This document shows positions 8,748 to 17,214 of a stretch of DNA of 64,000 nucleotides, piece by piece. This DNA is from Arthrobacter sunyaminii (GTDB taxonomy: Bacteria > Actinomycetota > Actinomycetes > Actinomycetales > Micrococcaceae), in the NCBI RefSeq assembly GCF_018866305.1, contig NZ_CP076456.1:744001-808000 (forward strand). The letters run 5' to 3'. Below the pieces are notes generated by a model that saw nothing but the letters and a program-made list of their open reading frames with translations, searched no databases and was not told the DNA's origin. Within the stretch, counting starts at the first letter, position 1. Each line of letters opens with the position of its first letter. The translations under genes and the position numbers were made by a program.

Positions 8748-10550
8748 ATGCAAATAAATGGCAGCACCGATGAACGCATCATATCGATGGCTCAAAAGGG
8801 CAACAGCGTGAGGGACATTGCCGACGCCGTCGATGTGAGCCGTGGGGCGGTGGGCTTTTTCCTTGATAATCTCGGGTCCCAGCGACGGAATGTTCTTGGG
8901 TTCGATGCTTATGAGCAGGAGTTGCGACAAAAGGGATATCACCCGAGTGTCGTTGTTGCGATGCTGGGTCCCCGCCAGTCGAACATCGGCAACCACAACG
9001 GCCGCGCACCCGCAATACCGCCCGCTGCTGTCTTGGCTAGAGCAGCGCACAAACCCAGTACACCTCATCCTGAAACTCCGGTAGGAACTAGTCTCGACAC
9101 GAACACACTGACGTCCTACCGAAACATTATGCGGCTGACGCATGAAGGCCATGGCATACGCCAGATCGTGTCCGACCTCGGGGTATCGGTTGCCGACGTC
9201 AGTGCTGCCCACCGCGCAGAGGCGCTAGGTTTGCTCGATGCTGGGGCAACGGAATCGACTCCGGTAACGGACACCGACGTGCCGCCAAATCCCCCACGTC
9301 CTGTGGTCCCCGCCCCGTTGCCCGTGGCATTCGCTGACAACGCCGGCGTCACGGATCCTCCTCAGACCGTTGCTCCTGCTGTCCCTCCGGTCCTGCCCAT
9401 GCGTTTGGAAACCAGCCTGGCAGGAAACGATAACGAGTCCGGGACAAGCGCTCCTGAACATGCACCACTTGGCGACGCTCGTCCCCGCCTTAATTCCCCG
9501 CAAAGCGCGGACGCCCTTGCAGCGGCTGGGAAGTCCATTGAAGAAATTCAGCGCCAGCTCAACAAGCCGCGGGGCATAATAGAAACCCATTTCTCGGAGC
9601 TTGGCTTTCGGTATAGGCGCCAGTCGCTGCCAAGTTCGATCAGGGTTCTACACCGACGCGGTTGGCATGCAAGCGTCATCGCTGCTGCCCTGCATACGAC
9701 CGTCGGAATGGTGGCCTCGATGACGCAGCAGCGCCCCACCTCTCATGTTTCCGGGACACCGGCTGCTTCGATCCCTGAAATTAAGCCGCCGGTTGGGTTA
9801 GGCCGGCAAAGTCAGCCTCAATCACCATCCGTGAACCTCCCCATCCAGGGCCAGTCCAAATCCGCCGAGGGCCGGCCATCCATTCGTGAGCAAGCCTGGA
9901 AATTAATGCGGCAGGGACGGACAAACAGAGAAATCATGACACGGCTCGGTCTCGATTACAGCGACGTCTACCATCATCGCCAAAAATTCAATTCACAACC
10001 GGCCGGAACGGTGTCTGCACGCGAGTCGGGTATGCCAGTACGACAAGTCTTAAAATCAACACAAGGCACAGAAACTTTCAGAGCCGCCGTGCCACGAGCA
10101 GGAGTGTCGTCCCAAGAGAAGCAGCAGCTCGTCCCAAAGCCGGCGCCGCCGAGCCTCCCCAGCGCAAAGAAGGCGGAGACATCAATCCCTGTCCGTCAAC
10201 CCGATATCCAACATGGCGAACGATTAGATGCCAACCAAGCCCGTCACGAATGGATTCGGCAGCTTGGTGGGATCGGAACGATGACTCGGTGGGAAATTGC
10301 GCAAAAGACCTTAACTGATATGGAAGAGGTCGGTGCAGTACTTCGGCAAGCCGGACTCTACGTGCCGCCGTCCAACGCAGTGCGCAGCGAGTTGACCATG
10401 ATCGTCCAGCTGGCGGATGAAGGAAGATCTTTTGACGAAGTTATTGCACTACTGGGCCTACCGAAAGCCCGAGTGCACAAAATGCTTAGGGAGGCTCTCA
10501 TCTCCAATTTTCCGGGTAAAGACTCAATCCGCGTCATGCTCGGTCGGTAA
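8748..10550 (+). CDS. multi-helix-turn-helix protein with proline-rich linkers, unknown function
   Basis: No known family is recognised. The 600 residues contain a series of similar helix-turn-helix-like units separated by Pro/Ser/Ala-rich, probably disordered linkers: residues 8-42 (KGNSVRDIADAVDVSRGAVG), 123-160 (HGIRQIVSDLGVSVADV), 253-290 (AGKSIEEIQRQLNKPRGII), 380-413 (QGRTNREIMTRLGLDYSDV), about 498-535 and 547-585 (EGRSFDEVIALLGLPKARV). Two further short units share GxHxSVxxAxL (about 62-74 and 305-317), each following a first-type unit, which indicates internal duplication of a paired module. Start ATG with GGGGG seven bases ahead. GC is lower than in flanking genes. The Res-like helicase begins 136 bases later on the same strand, so the two probably work together, this protein perhaps as a DNA-binding specificity or loading factor. 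Function is inferred, not shown. Confidence 0.7.
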   Translation: MQINGSTDERIISMAQKGNSVRDIADAVDVSRGAVGFFLDNLGSQRRNVLGFDAYEQELRQKGYHPSVVVAMLGPRQSNIGNHNGRAPAIPPAAVLARAAHKPSTPHPETPVGTSLDTNTLTSYRNIMRLTHEGHGIRQIVSDLGVSVADVSAAHRAEALGLLDAGATESTPVTDTDVPPNPPRPVVPAPLPVAFADNAGVTDPPQTVAPAVPPVLPMRLETSLAGNDNESGTSAPEHAPLGDARPRLNSPQSADALAAAGKSIEEIQRQLNKPRGIIETHFSELGFRYRRQSLPSSIRVLHRRGWHASVIAAALHTTVGMVASMTQQRPTSHVSGTPAASIPEIKPPVGLGRQSQPQSPSVNLPIQGQSKSAEGRPSIREQAWKLMRQGRTNREIMTRLGLDYSDVYHHRQKFNSQPAGTVSARESGMPVRQVLKSTQGTETFRAAVPRAGVSSQEKQQLVPKPAPPSLPSAKKAETSIPVRQPDIQHGERLDANQARHEWIRQLGGIGTMTRWEIAQKTLTDMEEVGAVLRQAGLYVPPSNAVRSELTMIVQLADEGRSFDEVIALLGLPKARVHKMLREALISNFPGKDSIRVMLGR

Positions 10551-10686
10551 TAAGGCGAAGACCGAGGACTCTCGTGTGGTGCATCCGTTTCTAGGTCACC
10601 CCTGCTAGTCCGGTTAAGGCCCCGATAGTTCAAATTTGTAGCCTGCAACATGTCAAACCATGCTGTTTAATCATTAAGGAATATCT

Positions 10687-13323
10687 GTGTACGAACTGCG
10701 CGAATACCAGAGTAAGGCTGTGAGCGAGGTGCTCACATGCATTGCGGCAGCGCACGTGGACTACGAGCAGAACTTGGCGCAGACTGCCATCGCTTTGGTT
10801 GCTCCAACCGGTGCGGGTAAGACTGTCATGGCCGGCGCTGTCATCGACACCCTACTCACGGGCGAAGACAGAGAACATATTATTTTATGGGTAACCGATA
10901 ATCCGTCACTTAACCGACAAAGCGCCAATTCAATTAGGGCTTCGACCTCGGGACAGTTTCCCATCACTGTCCTTTCGGGGAACGGTGAGGATCCGGAAAC
11001 TGGCAAACCCTTTGATCAGAACTCATTTGACCAGGGTGTCCTTTACATGATCAACACTCAGGCTGCTTCTTCTTCAGCCGGCCTGAGTGTTACGCAGCGC
11101 GGGGGGAGACGGACTGGCCGGACTTTCACAATTCAGGAAACTATTGCCAACACCATCAACAAATATGGCAGCCGCTTCATAATCATGATCGATGAGGCCC
11201 ACCGTGGGGTCGAGCGAGTCGAAACCACAGAGACTGTCATCGGGAGCTTCATTCGAGACGCCCCAGTAGTCCTGGGCATATCAGCCACAGAGCGCCGGTT
11301 CACCGAGTGGATGGCACGGATCGACAGGCATCTGAAGAGGGTGGTTGTCCCGCTAACAGACGTTCGCGCAGCCGGAATTATCAAATCGAACCTGATTGTC
11401 AGCGACACCGTGGATGGAAAGCATGCACACATGACGTTGCTGCGCAACGCGGTGCGTCAAACACTGACGTTTGACGAAAGCTGGGAGCGCTACTGTTCTT
11501 CCCAGGGGCTGCGGCGCATATATCCGCTTCTGGTCGTGCAGGTAGAGGATTCTGGCTCTGATCCCGAAACCCAGACACTGTTCCAGTTTGAGCTCGAACA
11601 AATGATCCGCACAGTCATGGAAGAATGGCCGGAGCTTAGTGACCAGGCATTCGTGCACACGTTCGCCGAGCGGAAACCCTTGGTAATTGAGGGGTTACGT
11701 GGCGGCAGTCGCGTCGTGCAATACATGCTGCCGGACCATATCGACAGGAATGACACGGTCCGGGTCGTCTTCGCTAAAACTGCAATCTCAACCGGCTGGG
11801 ACTGTCCCCGTGCAGAGGTGCTGGTGTCTTTCCGGAGCGCCAAGGATGAAAGCTACATCACACAGCTCATCGGGCGGATGATCCGCCAACCGCTGGGAGT
11901 CCGTGTTGAAGACGACGAGTCACTGAACTCCACTTATTGCACGCTTCCTAACTTTGATCAGCAAGCTGTACGACGTATCACCAAAAGACTGATTGATGAA
12001 GATGGAATCGCTCTTGATGTTGTAAACGCAGTGCCGATCACCTACCGCCGATCTGACCTTCCTGATGCGGTATTTGAGGCCCTTAAACTTGTTCCAAGTT
12101 ACGTTGTTCCGACTGGAGCCACAGCATCCAAGGTTTCACTTCTGCGTAGATTTGCCTTCGCGTTGGAGCGCGATGCGCTGGATAAATCTGCCCCGGATCA
12201 CGTTAAGGATGAAATTATCCGGCAGTTGGACGCTATCCGCGAGCTGCGTGCCAGACAGTTCATACGCGCTATGAATTGGGTCCGACAACTCGAAGGTCAG
12301 CAGGGGTCCATCACCATCCTTCAGACCACCATTCCAATGGACGATGACTCGGAAGCAGTGGACCTCAGTGAAGATGTAGTTCAAATTGACGATGCCGATG
12401 CCACGTCGAACCTGCTCGCCGACTCCGCCATTTCTTCAGACGTTCACTCTTTGTATCACTCGCACCTCCAACGCTCTGCGTCTATCCCTGTGGGAGACGC
12501 CAACAGAATTCTGAAGGCCTTCGACTACCCGCAGCTGGATACCGTCGGCGTTCTCGAGGACGTAGCAGAGCGGCTTCTGTTCGCGTGGAAGCAAGCCTAC
12601 GAAGACGAGCTCGAAGCAAGGGTCTATGAGGTGGACGAGAAGTACAACGTTTACCGGGAGGTAACTGGCCGCGTCAACGATCCCATACTGAATTACGCGT
12701 CGGTAGTTCCAACAGTGATTCAAGAAAACATTGGTGCTGACCTGATGGAGGCGGGGCAGAAATTCCTCGGTGACGGGGATCCCGTTCTTATACGTAGGTG
12801 GGTTCTCGACCAGAAGGATTATTGGCACCATCGGCACTTGTATACCGCGGATGAAAAGCCGGGGCAGTACCTAACCAGACTGAGTTCTGTGCGCCAGATG
12901 ATCTTAAGGGGTGAACTCGGTCGAGCCGGCATTACCGGCTGGTACAACAATCCCAAACGTGGCGCCAGAGCCATTACTGTCCCGTGGACGACCCCGCAGG
13001 GGGAGTGGGGCGAGATGCACCCCGACTTTGTGTTCCTCAGCGAAGACGACGGCGAGGTCGCCATAGGTCTGGCAGACGCTGTCACCGGTAGCGCCGACGA
13101 GATACTGCAGAAGCTCCGCTGGTGGCTATGGTATGCCGATCGTCACTACCCAGAACTCGGCTTCGTCCGGCTGGTGATTCAGGGAAGGGATTCTGGAAAT
13201 GAGGTCCTGCATATTGACCTTATGGATGATGATGTGCGGGAGGTCCTGCGCAGGGAGCTAGCGCGAGATAACTCCGCGATTGAGGCGCTTTTCCGCGCTC
13301 ACGGCGGTATCTACACCTTGTAA
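10687..13323 (+). CDS. Res-like SF2 helicase (type III restriction-like)
   Basis: 878 residues from a GTG start with AAGGA about seven bases upstream. The N-terminus YELREYQSKAV is a Q-motif-like region. Walker A APTGAGKT (about 39-46), motif II MIDEAHRG (about 164-171), motif III ISATE and motif VI QLIGRMIRQP define an SF2 helicase of the type III restriction Res class. Near the C-terminus is HPDFVFLSEDDG followed by IGLADAV where a PD-(D/E)xK nuclease would have ExK; the catalytic Lys is absent, so nuclease activity is doubtful. There is no Mod methylase beside it; its upstream neighbour is the multi-helix-turn-helix protein, and a second helicase follows 123 bases later. Base composition is more AT-rich than the host-like genes, suggesting transfer. 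It is probably a DNA translocase of a defence module. Confidence 0.82.
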   Translation: MYELREYQSKAVSEVLTCIAAAHVDYEQNLAQTAIALVAPTGAGKTVMAGAVIDTLLTGEDREHIILWVTDNPSLNRQSANSIRASTSGQFPITVLSGNGEDPETGKPFDQNSFDQGVLYMINTQAASSSAGLSVTQRGGRRTGRTFTIQETIANTINKYGSRFIIMIDEAHRGVERVETTETVIGSFIRDAPVVLGISATERRFTEWMARIDRHLKRVVVPLTDVRAAGIIKSNLIVSDTVDGKHAHMTLLRNAVRQTLTFDESWERYCSSQGLRRIYPLLVVQVEDSGSDPETQTLFQFELEQMIRTVMEEWPELSDQAFVHTFAERKPLVIEGLRGGSRVVQYMLPDHIDRNDTVRVVFAKTAISTGWDCPRAEVLVSFRSAKDESYITQLIGRMIRQPLGVRVEDDESLNSTYCTLPNFDQQAVRRITKRLIDEDGIALDVVNAVPITYRRSDLPDAVFEALKLVPSYVVPTGATASKVSLLRRFAFALERDALDKSAPDHVKDEIIRQLDAIRELRARQFIRAMNWVRQLEGQQGSITILQTTIPMDDDSEAVDLSEDVVQIDDADATSNLLADSAISSDVHSLYHSHLQRSASIPVGDANRILKAFDYPQLDTVGVLEDVAERLLFAWKQAYEDELEARVYEVDEKYNVYREVTGRVNDPILNYASVVPTVIQENIGADLMEAGQKFLGDGDPVLIRRWVLDQKDYWHHRHLYTADEKPGQYLTRLSSVRQMILRGELGRAGITGWYNNPKRGARAITVPWTTPQGEWGEMHPDFVFLSEDDGEVAIGLADAVTGSADEILQKLRWWLWYADRHYPELGFVRLVIQGRDSGNEVLHIDLMDDDVREVLRRELARDNSAIEALFRAHGGIYTL

Positions 13324-13446
13324 GGAACGTTCGTCCGGTTGGAGCTCGGAAATGGGTGCATCAGAAATGTCGCTCCCACCGGATAGGCTCATCGATGGAT
13401 GCACCTCGAGGGGAGGCTGCACACGACGTGAGGGCTGGCCGGCGCA

Positions 13447-16400
13447 TTGCTGAACATTCATGGGGGAGAGTCAGAGTCTCTGGCGGAAGGTCTTTACGAG
13501 CTACTGCATACCAAGGAACTAGCAGAGCGGATCACTACGCAGCCGGGCCTGCAGGCGGCATTTGAAACGGTGTCGGATGATCTCTCACCGAATGTTCTGG
13601 CCACCTACATTGCCAGCCAGGCGCGGCAAGCCCTGGCCGCGGCTGCGCCAGCAAACCGGGTGGCGCTGGCCAACAGCATCCTGAGCGATCTGCAGGGCGC
13701 GGCCCTGATCCAGGCCGGCCCGCAGCAGTTGACCTCGCTTTTCTCGCCCGAGGGGATGGCTGCCCGCCAGGTTTTCCGGCCGTCTACGTCTTTCAGCCGA
13801 GCGGCTTTGCTGACGAACGGCAAGGATGATCCCAGTCTTGCCTCCGAGCTTAACGCCGAGCTGGCATCCGCTGACCGGGTGGACATGCTGTGCGCCTTTA
13901 TCCGCTGGAGCGGGCTGCGGTTGCTGGGCAAGTCCCTGGAAAGGCTCAGGGAGCGCGGAGTTCCGCTGCGGGTGCTCACCACCACCTACATGGGTGCCAC
14001 CGAGCGGCGTGCCATTGATGAACTGGTCCGCACCTACGGCGCAGAAGTGCGCATCAACTACGAAACACAGGCCACCCGCCTCCATGCCAAGGCCTGGCTG
14101 TTCCGCCGGAATACCGGTTTCGATACGGCGTACGTCGGCAGCTCAAACCTCAGCCTCCCGGCCCTGCTCGAAGGTCTGGAATGGAACGTGAAGCTTTCCG
14201 CCGTGGGAACTCCCGAGCTGCTGCAGAAGTTCGAAGTGACCTTTGACAGCTACTGGGAGCAGCCGGAGTTCCAGCCTTACGACCCGGACCGCGACGGCGA
14301 CAAACTCGACGCTGCCCTCGCCCGAAATGGTGGTAAAAAGACCTCCATTCCGCAGGGTTCCACCGGCCTGGAAGTTAAGCCGCACCCGTACCAGCAGGGC
14401 ATGCTCGAGGAACTGGAGGCGGCCCGGGAGGTCCACGGCTACGACCGAAATCTGCTGGTCGCCGCCACCGGCACCGGAAAGACAGTCATCGCCGCCCTGG
14501 ATTACAAACGGTTCTGCGACGCAGCCGGACGCAAGCTGACATTGCTGTTCGTAGCGCACCGGCAGGAAATACTGGCCCAGTCACAGTCCACGTACCGCAA
14601 CGTGATGCAGGACGGCAACTTCGGCGAGCTCTTCGTCGGCAAGCACAAACCGTCCGAATGGAAACAAGTGTTTGCCAGCGTGCAGTCTCTTGCTGCCAAG
14701 GGCCTGGAATCGCTCGCACCCAACCATTTCGACGTCGTCGTCATTGACGAGTTCCACCACGCCGAAGCACCGACTTATCGCCGGATTATGGAATGGTTTA
14801 AGCCGAAAGATCTGCTCGGGCTCACAGCCACGCCGGAACGGGGAGACGGCGTCAACGTCGCTGATCAGTTCTTTGAAGGCCGGGTGGCCAGCGAACTCCG
14901 GCTGTGGGATGCACTGGAAGCCAACCTGCTGGTTCCGTTTCACTACTTTGGAGTGGCAGACGACGTCGACCTCACCCAACTGGAATGGAAGCGCGGCAAC
15001 TACGACATCGCCCAGCTGAGCAATGTCTATACCGGCAATGATGCACGGGCGGCGAAGATCATCGCTGAAACCCGGCGCACGGTCACCAGCGTTGAGGACA
15101 TGAGGGCGCTGGGATTCTGCGTTTCCGTAGAGCACGCCAAATACATGGCCGACGTCTTCAACAAGGCAGGGATCCCCTCCACAGTGGTGTCGGGGGAAAC
15201 CCCGGAAGAGGAACGCAAAGCGGCACTGAGCGGGCTGCGGAAGGGGGAGTTGAACTGCATCTTCGCCGTGGACGTCTTCAACGAGGGCCTTGACCTGCCC
15301 GAAGTCGACACCATTCTGATGCTCCGGCCCACTCAAAGCTCCACCATCTTTCTGCAGCAGTTGGGCCGCGGCCTTCGCCGGGCCAAAGACAAAGCCGTGC
15401 TCACCGTCCTGGACTTCATCGGTCAGCAGCGGCGCGAGTTCCGGTTTGACAACAAACTGCACGCCATCACCGGACTTCGGCGAAAGGGACTGAAAGAAGC
15501 AGTGGAGAAGGGATTCCCCTTCCTGCCCTCGGGGTCCCAAATCGTGCTGGACCGGGTGTCCCAGCAGATCATCACGGACAGCCTCCGACACCAGTTGCGG
15601 AGCAATCGGCCGCAGCTGATCGCCGACATACGTTTCCATAAGGAAAATAACCTGGCCAACTTCCTGCAGAAGTCCGGCAGCGAACTGGAAGACGTCTACC
15701 GAAAAACCGGGGAATCCTGGACTTCCTTGATTCGTGCTGCGGGATTGGCCGAAGCCGGGTCCGGTCCGGCGCCTCTGCTGGGCGGGGACGAACAGCGGTC
15801 GGTCGCGGAGGAGACCCTGCTGCTGCGCCGCATGACCACGCTCCTCTGTGTCGATGATCCCGAACGCGCCAAGGCGTACACCCTGCTGGTGTCCGCTGCT
15901 GCTCCGCGGTACGAGGAGTTGGGATTCCGTGAGCAGACACTTGCCCGGATGTTGTTTTTTGCGCTGTGGCCCGAGGGCGGGAACTTCACCTCGTACGACG
16001 CAGGCTTTGATTTCCTGCGGAGCTTCCCGGCCGTCTGTGCCGAGATCCGCCAGCTGGTTGCTCTCGGTGTCGAACGGACGCGTTATTCGCCCAAGGGGCT
16101 AGGCCGTGGGCTGGCGCATGTGCCCCTGTACTCGCACGCGACCTACAGGAGGGAAGAAGTGCTGGCTGCGCTGGGCTACTTGGCGCTGGATGGGCGGAAG
16201 GCCCGGCACCGGGAAGGTGTGGCTTGGTGTGAGGACACCCGAACCGACGCGTTCTTCGTGACGGTGGAGAAGGACGCCAAAGACCGGGCGGCCAGCATTA
16301 TGTACAAGGACTATGCGATGAGCCCGGATGTGTTCCATTGGGAATCCCAGAACAGCACCTCCCCGACGAGCCCGGTGGGCCAGCGTTATCTGGACCATAA

Positions 16401-16596
16401 GGCTGCCGGTACGCAGATCCTGCTGTTCACGCGTGCGCGTGAAAACGATGAGTCGGGTCTGACGATGCCGTACGTTTGCCTGGGGCAACTGGACTACATG
16501 AACCACAGCGGGTCAAAGCCGATTGCGATCACCTGGAAACTGCAGCGGTCGATGCCGGCTGACGTATACACAGAGGCCAGTGCGGCGGTTCGTTAA
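13447..16596 (+). CDS. PLD-nuclease / DEAD helicase / DUF3427 fusion
   Basis: 1049 residues. Start is TTG at 13447 (GAGGG about 12 bases ahead); an in-frame TGA at 13429 rules out a longer form. Residues about 110-250 are a phospholipase-D-type nuclease: RLHAKAWLF (H213, K215) with D226 and GSSN at 231-234, one HKD motif, so a dimer would form the active site. The SF2 helicase follows: ATGTGKT (about 338), VIDEFHHAEAP (about 430), LTATPER and QLGRGLRR (about 637). The C-terminal 300 residues match the DUF3427 type, containing ISPDVFHW-like MSPDVFHWESQN and several small beta motifs. Such fusions are recurrent in bacterial defence islands. It may be a separate unit or cooperate with the upstream pair on the same strand. 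Confidence 0.85.
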   Translation: MLNIHGGESESLAEGLYELLHTKELAERITTQPGLQAAFETVSDDLSPNVLATYIASQARQALAAAAPANRVALANSILSDLQGAALIQAGPQQLTSLFSPEGMAARQVFRPSTSFSRAALLTNGKDDPSLASELNAELASADRVDMLCAFIRWSGLRLLGKSLERLRERGVPLRVLTTTYMGATERRAIDELVRTYGAEVRINYETQATRLHAKAWLFRRNTGFDTAYVGSSNLSLPALLEGLEWNVKLSAVGTPELLQKFEVTFDSYWEQPEFQPYDPDRDGDKLDAALARNGGKKTSIPQGSTGLEVKPHPYQQGMLEELEAAREVHGYDRNLLVAATGTGKTVIAALDYKRFCDAAGRKLTLLFVAHRQEILAQSQSTYRNVMQDGNFGELFVGKHKPSEWKQVFASVQSLAAKGLESLAPNHFDVVVIDEFHHAEAPTYRRIMEWFKPKDLLGLTATPERGDGVNVADQFFEGRVASELRLWDALEANLLVPFHYFGVADDVDLTQLEWKRGNYDIAQLSNVYTGNDARAAKIIAETRRTVTSVEDMRALGFCVSVEHAKYMADVFNKAGIPSTVVSGETPEEERKAALSGLRKGELNCIFAVDVFNEGLDLPEVDTILMLRPTQSSTIFLQQLGRGLRRAKDKAVLTVLDFIGQQRREFRFDNKLHAITGLRRKGLKEAVEKGFPFLPSGSQIVLDRVSQQIITDSLRHQLRSNRPQLIADIRFHKENNLANFLQKSGSELEDVYRKTGESWTSLIRAAGLAEAGSGPAPLLGGDEQRSVAEETLLLRRMTTLLCVDDPERAKAYTLLVSAAAPRYEELGFREQTLARMLFFALWPEGGNFTSYDAGFDFLRSFPAVCAEIRQLVALGVERTRYSPKGLGRGLAHVPLYSHATYRREEVLAALGYLALDGRKARHREGVAWCEDTRTDAFFVTVEKDAKDRAASIMYKDYAMSPDVFHWESQNSTSPTSPVGQRYLDHKAAGTQILLFTRARENDESGLTMPYVCLGQLDYMNHSGSKPIAITWKLQRSMPADVYTEASAAVR

Positions 16597-17214
16597 AGCC
16601 CATTACTGTGCAGATGAGGTAACGCGGGCTTCAATGCATAGGCCGGTGGATCCCTGTTCAGTCCAGGGCCGGAATGAGGGACGGGATCCGCCATGCAAAA
16701 TAATGTTCTCGTTAGGATGGAAATCGTGTGATTGCTAAATTCCTTCCACTAGCAGTGTCCGTTACTGAGTTATTTGTCGGGAATGCGCGGTCGACCAATG
16801 GCCAGCTTTGATGAACTGAACCACAGTCTATTTTAGGGAGAAGATAGAACCTCTCCGACATAATCCAGAGAGGCACACCCTTGTTCTCCTTTTACTCCAA
16901 GAAGGCTGTCGAGTATGGGAGCGGTAGGTGCCTGATTGTCGGGAGGCCGACGGTCTTGTGTTCATCTGTCTTATCCAAGCTTTTATAACGGGCACCCCGT
17001 ATCCGCGCGTCCCTTACGGTTGGTCAGCGAAGTCCACTAAGGTAATCAACAGGCAGCCCTGGCAGCGTAGGAAAACCACTAATATCGCTCAGAAGCCACA
17101 GCAGCCTGACAATCGGGAGAGTAATGCAGGTCTTGTACGTCATGAATTCTGGTCTTCAACCTTGCCACTCAGATGGGCATCCACACGCGGTAGTTTGGGA
17201 TTAGGAGTCAGCAC
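16597..17214. other. intergenic stretch, no gene supported
   Basis: 618 bases between two helicase genes. One frame is open from 16928 into the next gene, but it has no ribosome site, atypical composition and no recognisable domain, so it is not called. An imperfect inverted repeat, AAGCCC with GGGCTT (about 16595-16632), might end the upstream transcript, though no T run follows. The only clear signal is AGGAG about eight bases before the ATG at 17215. Confidence 0.5.
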
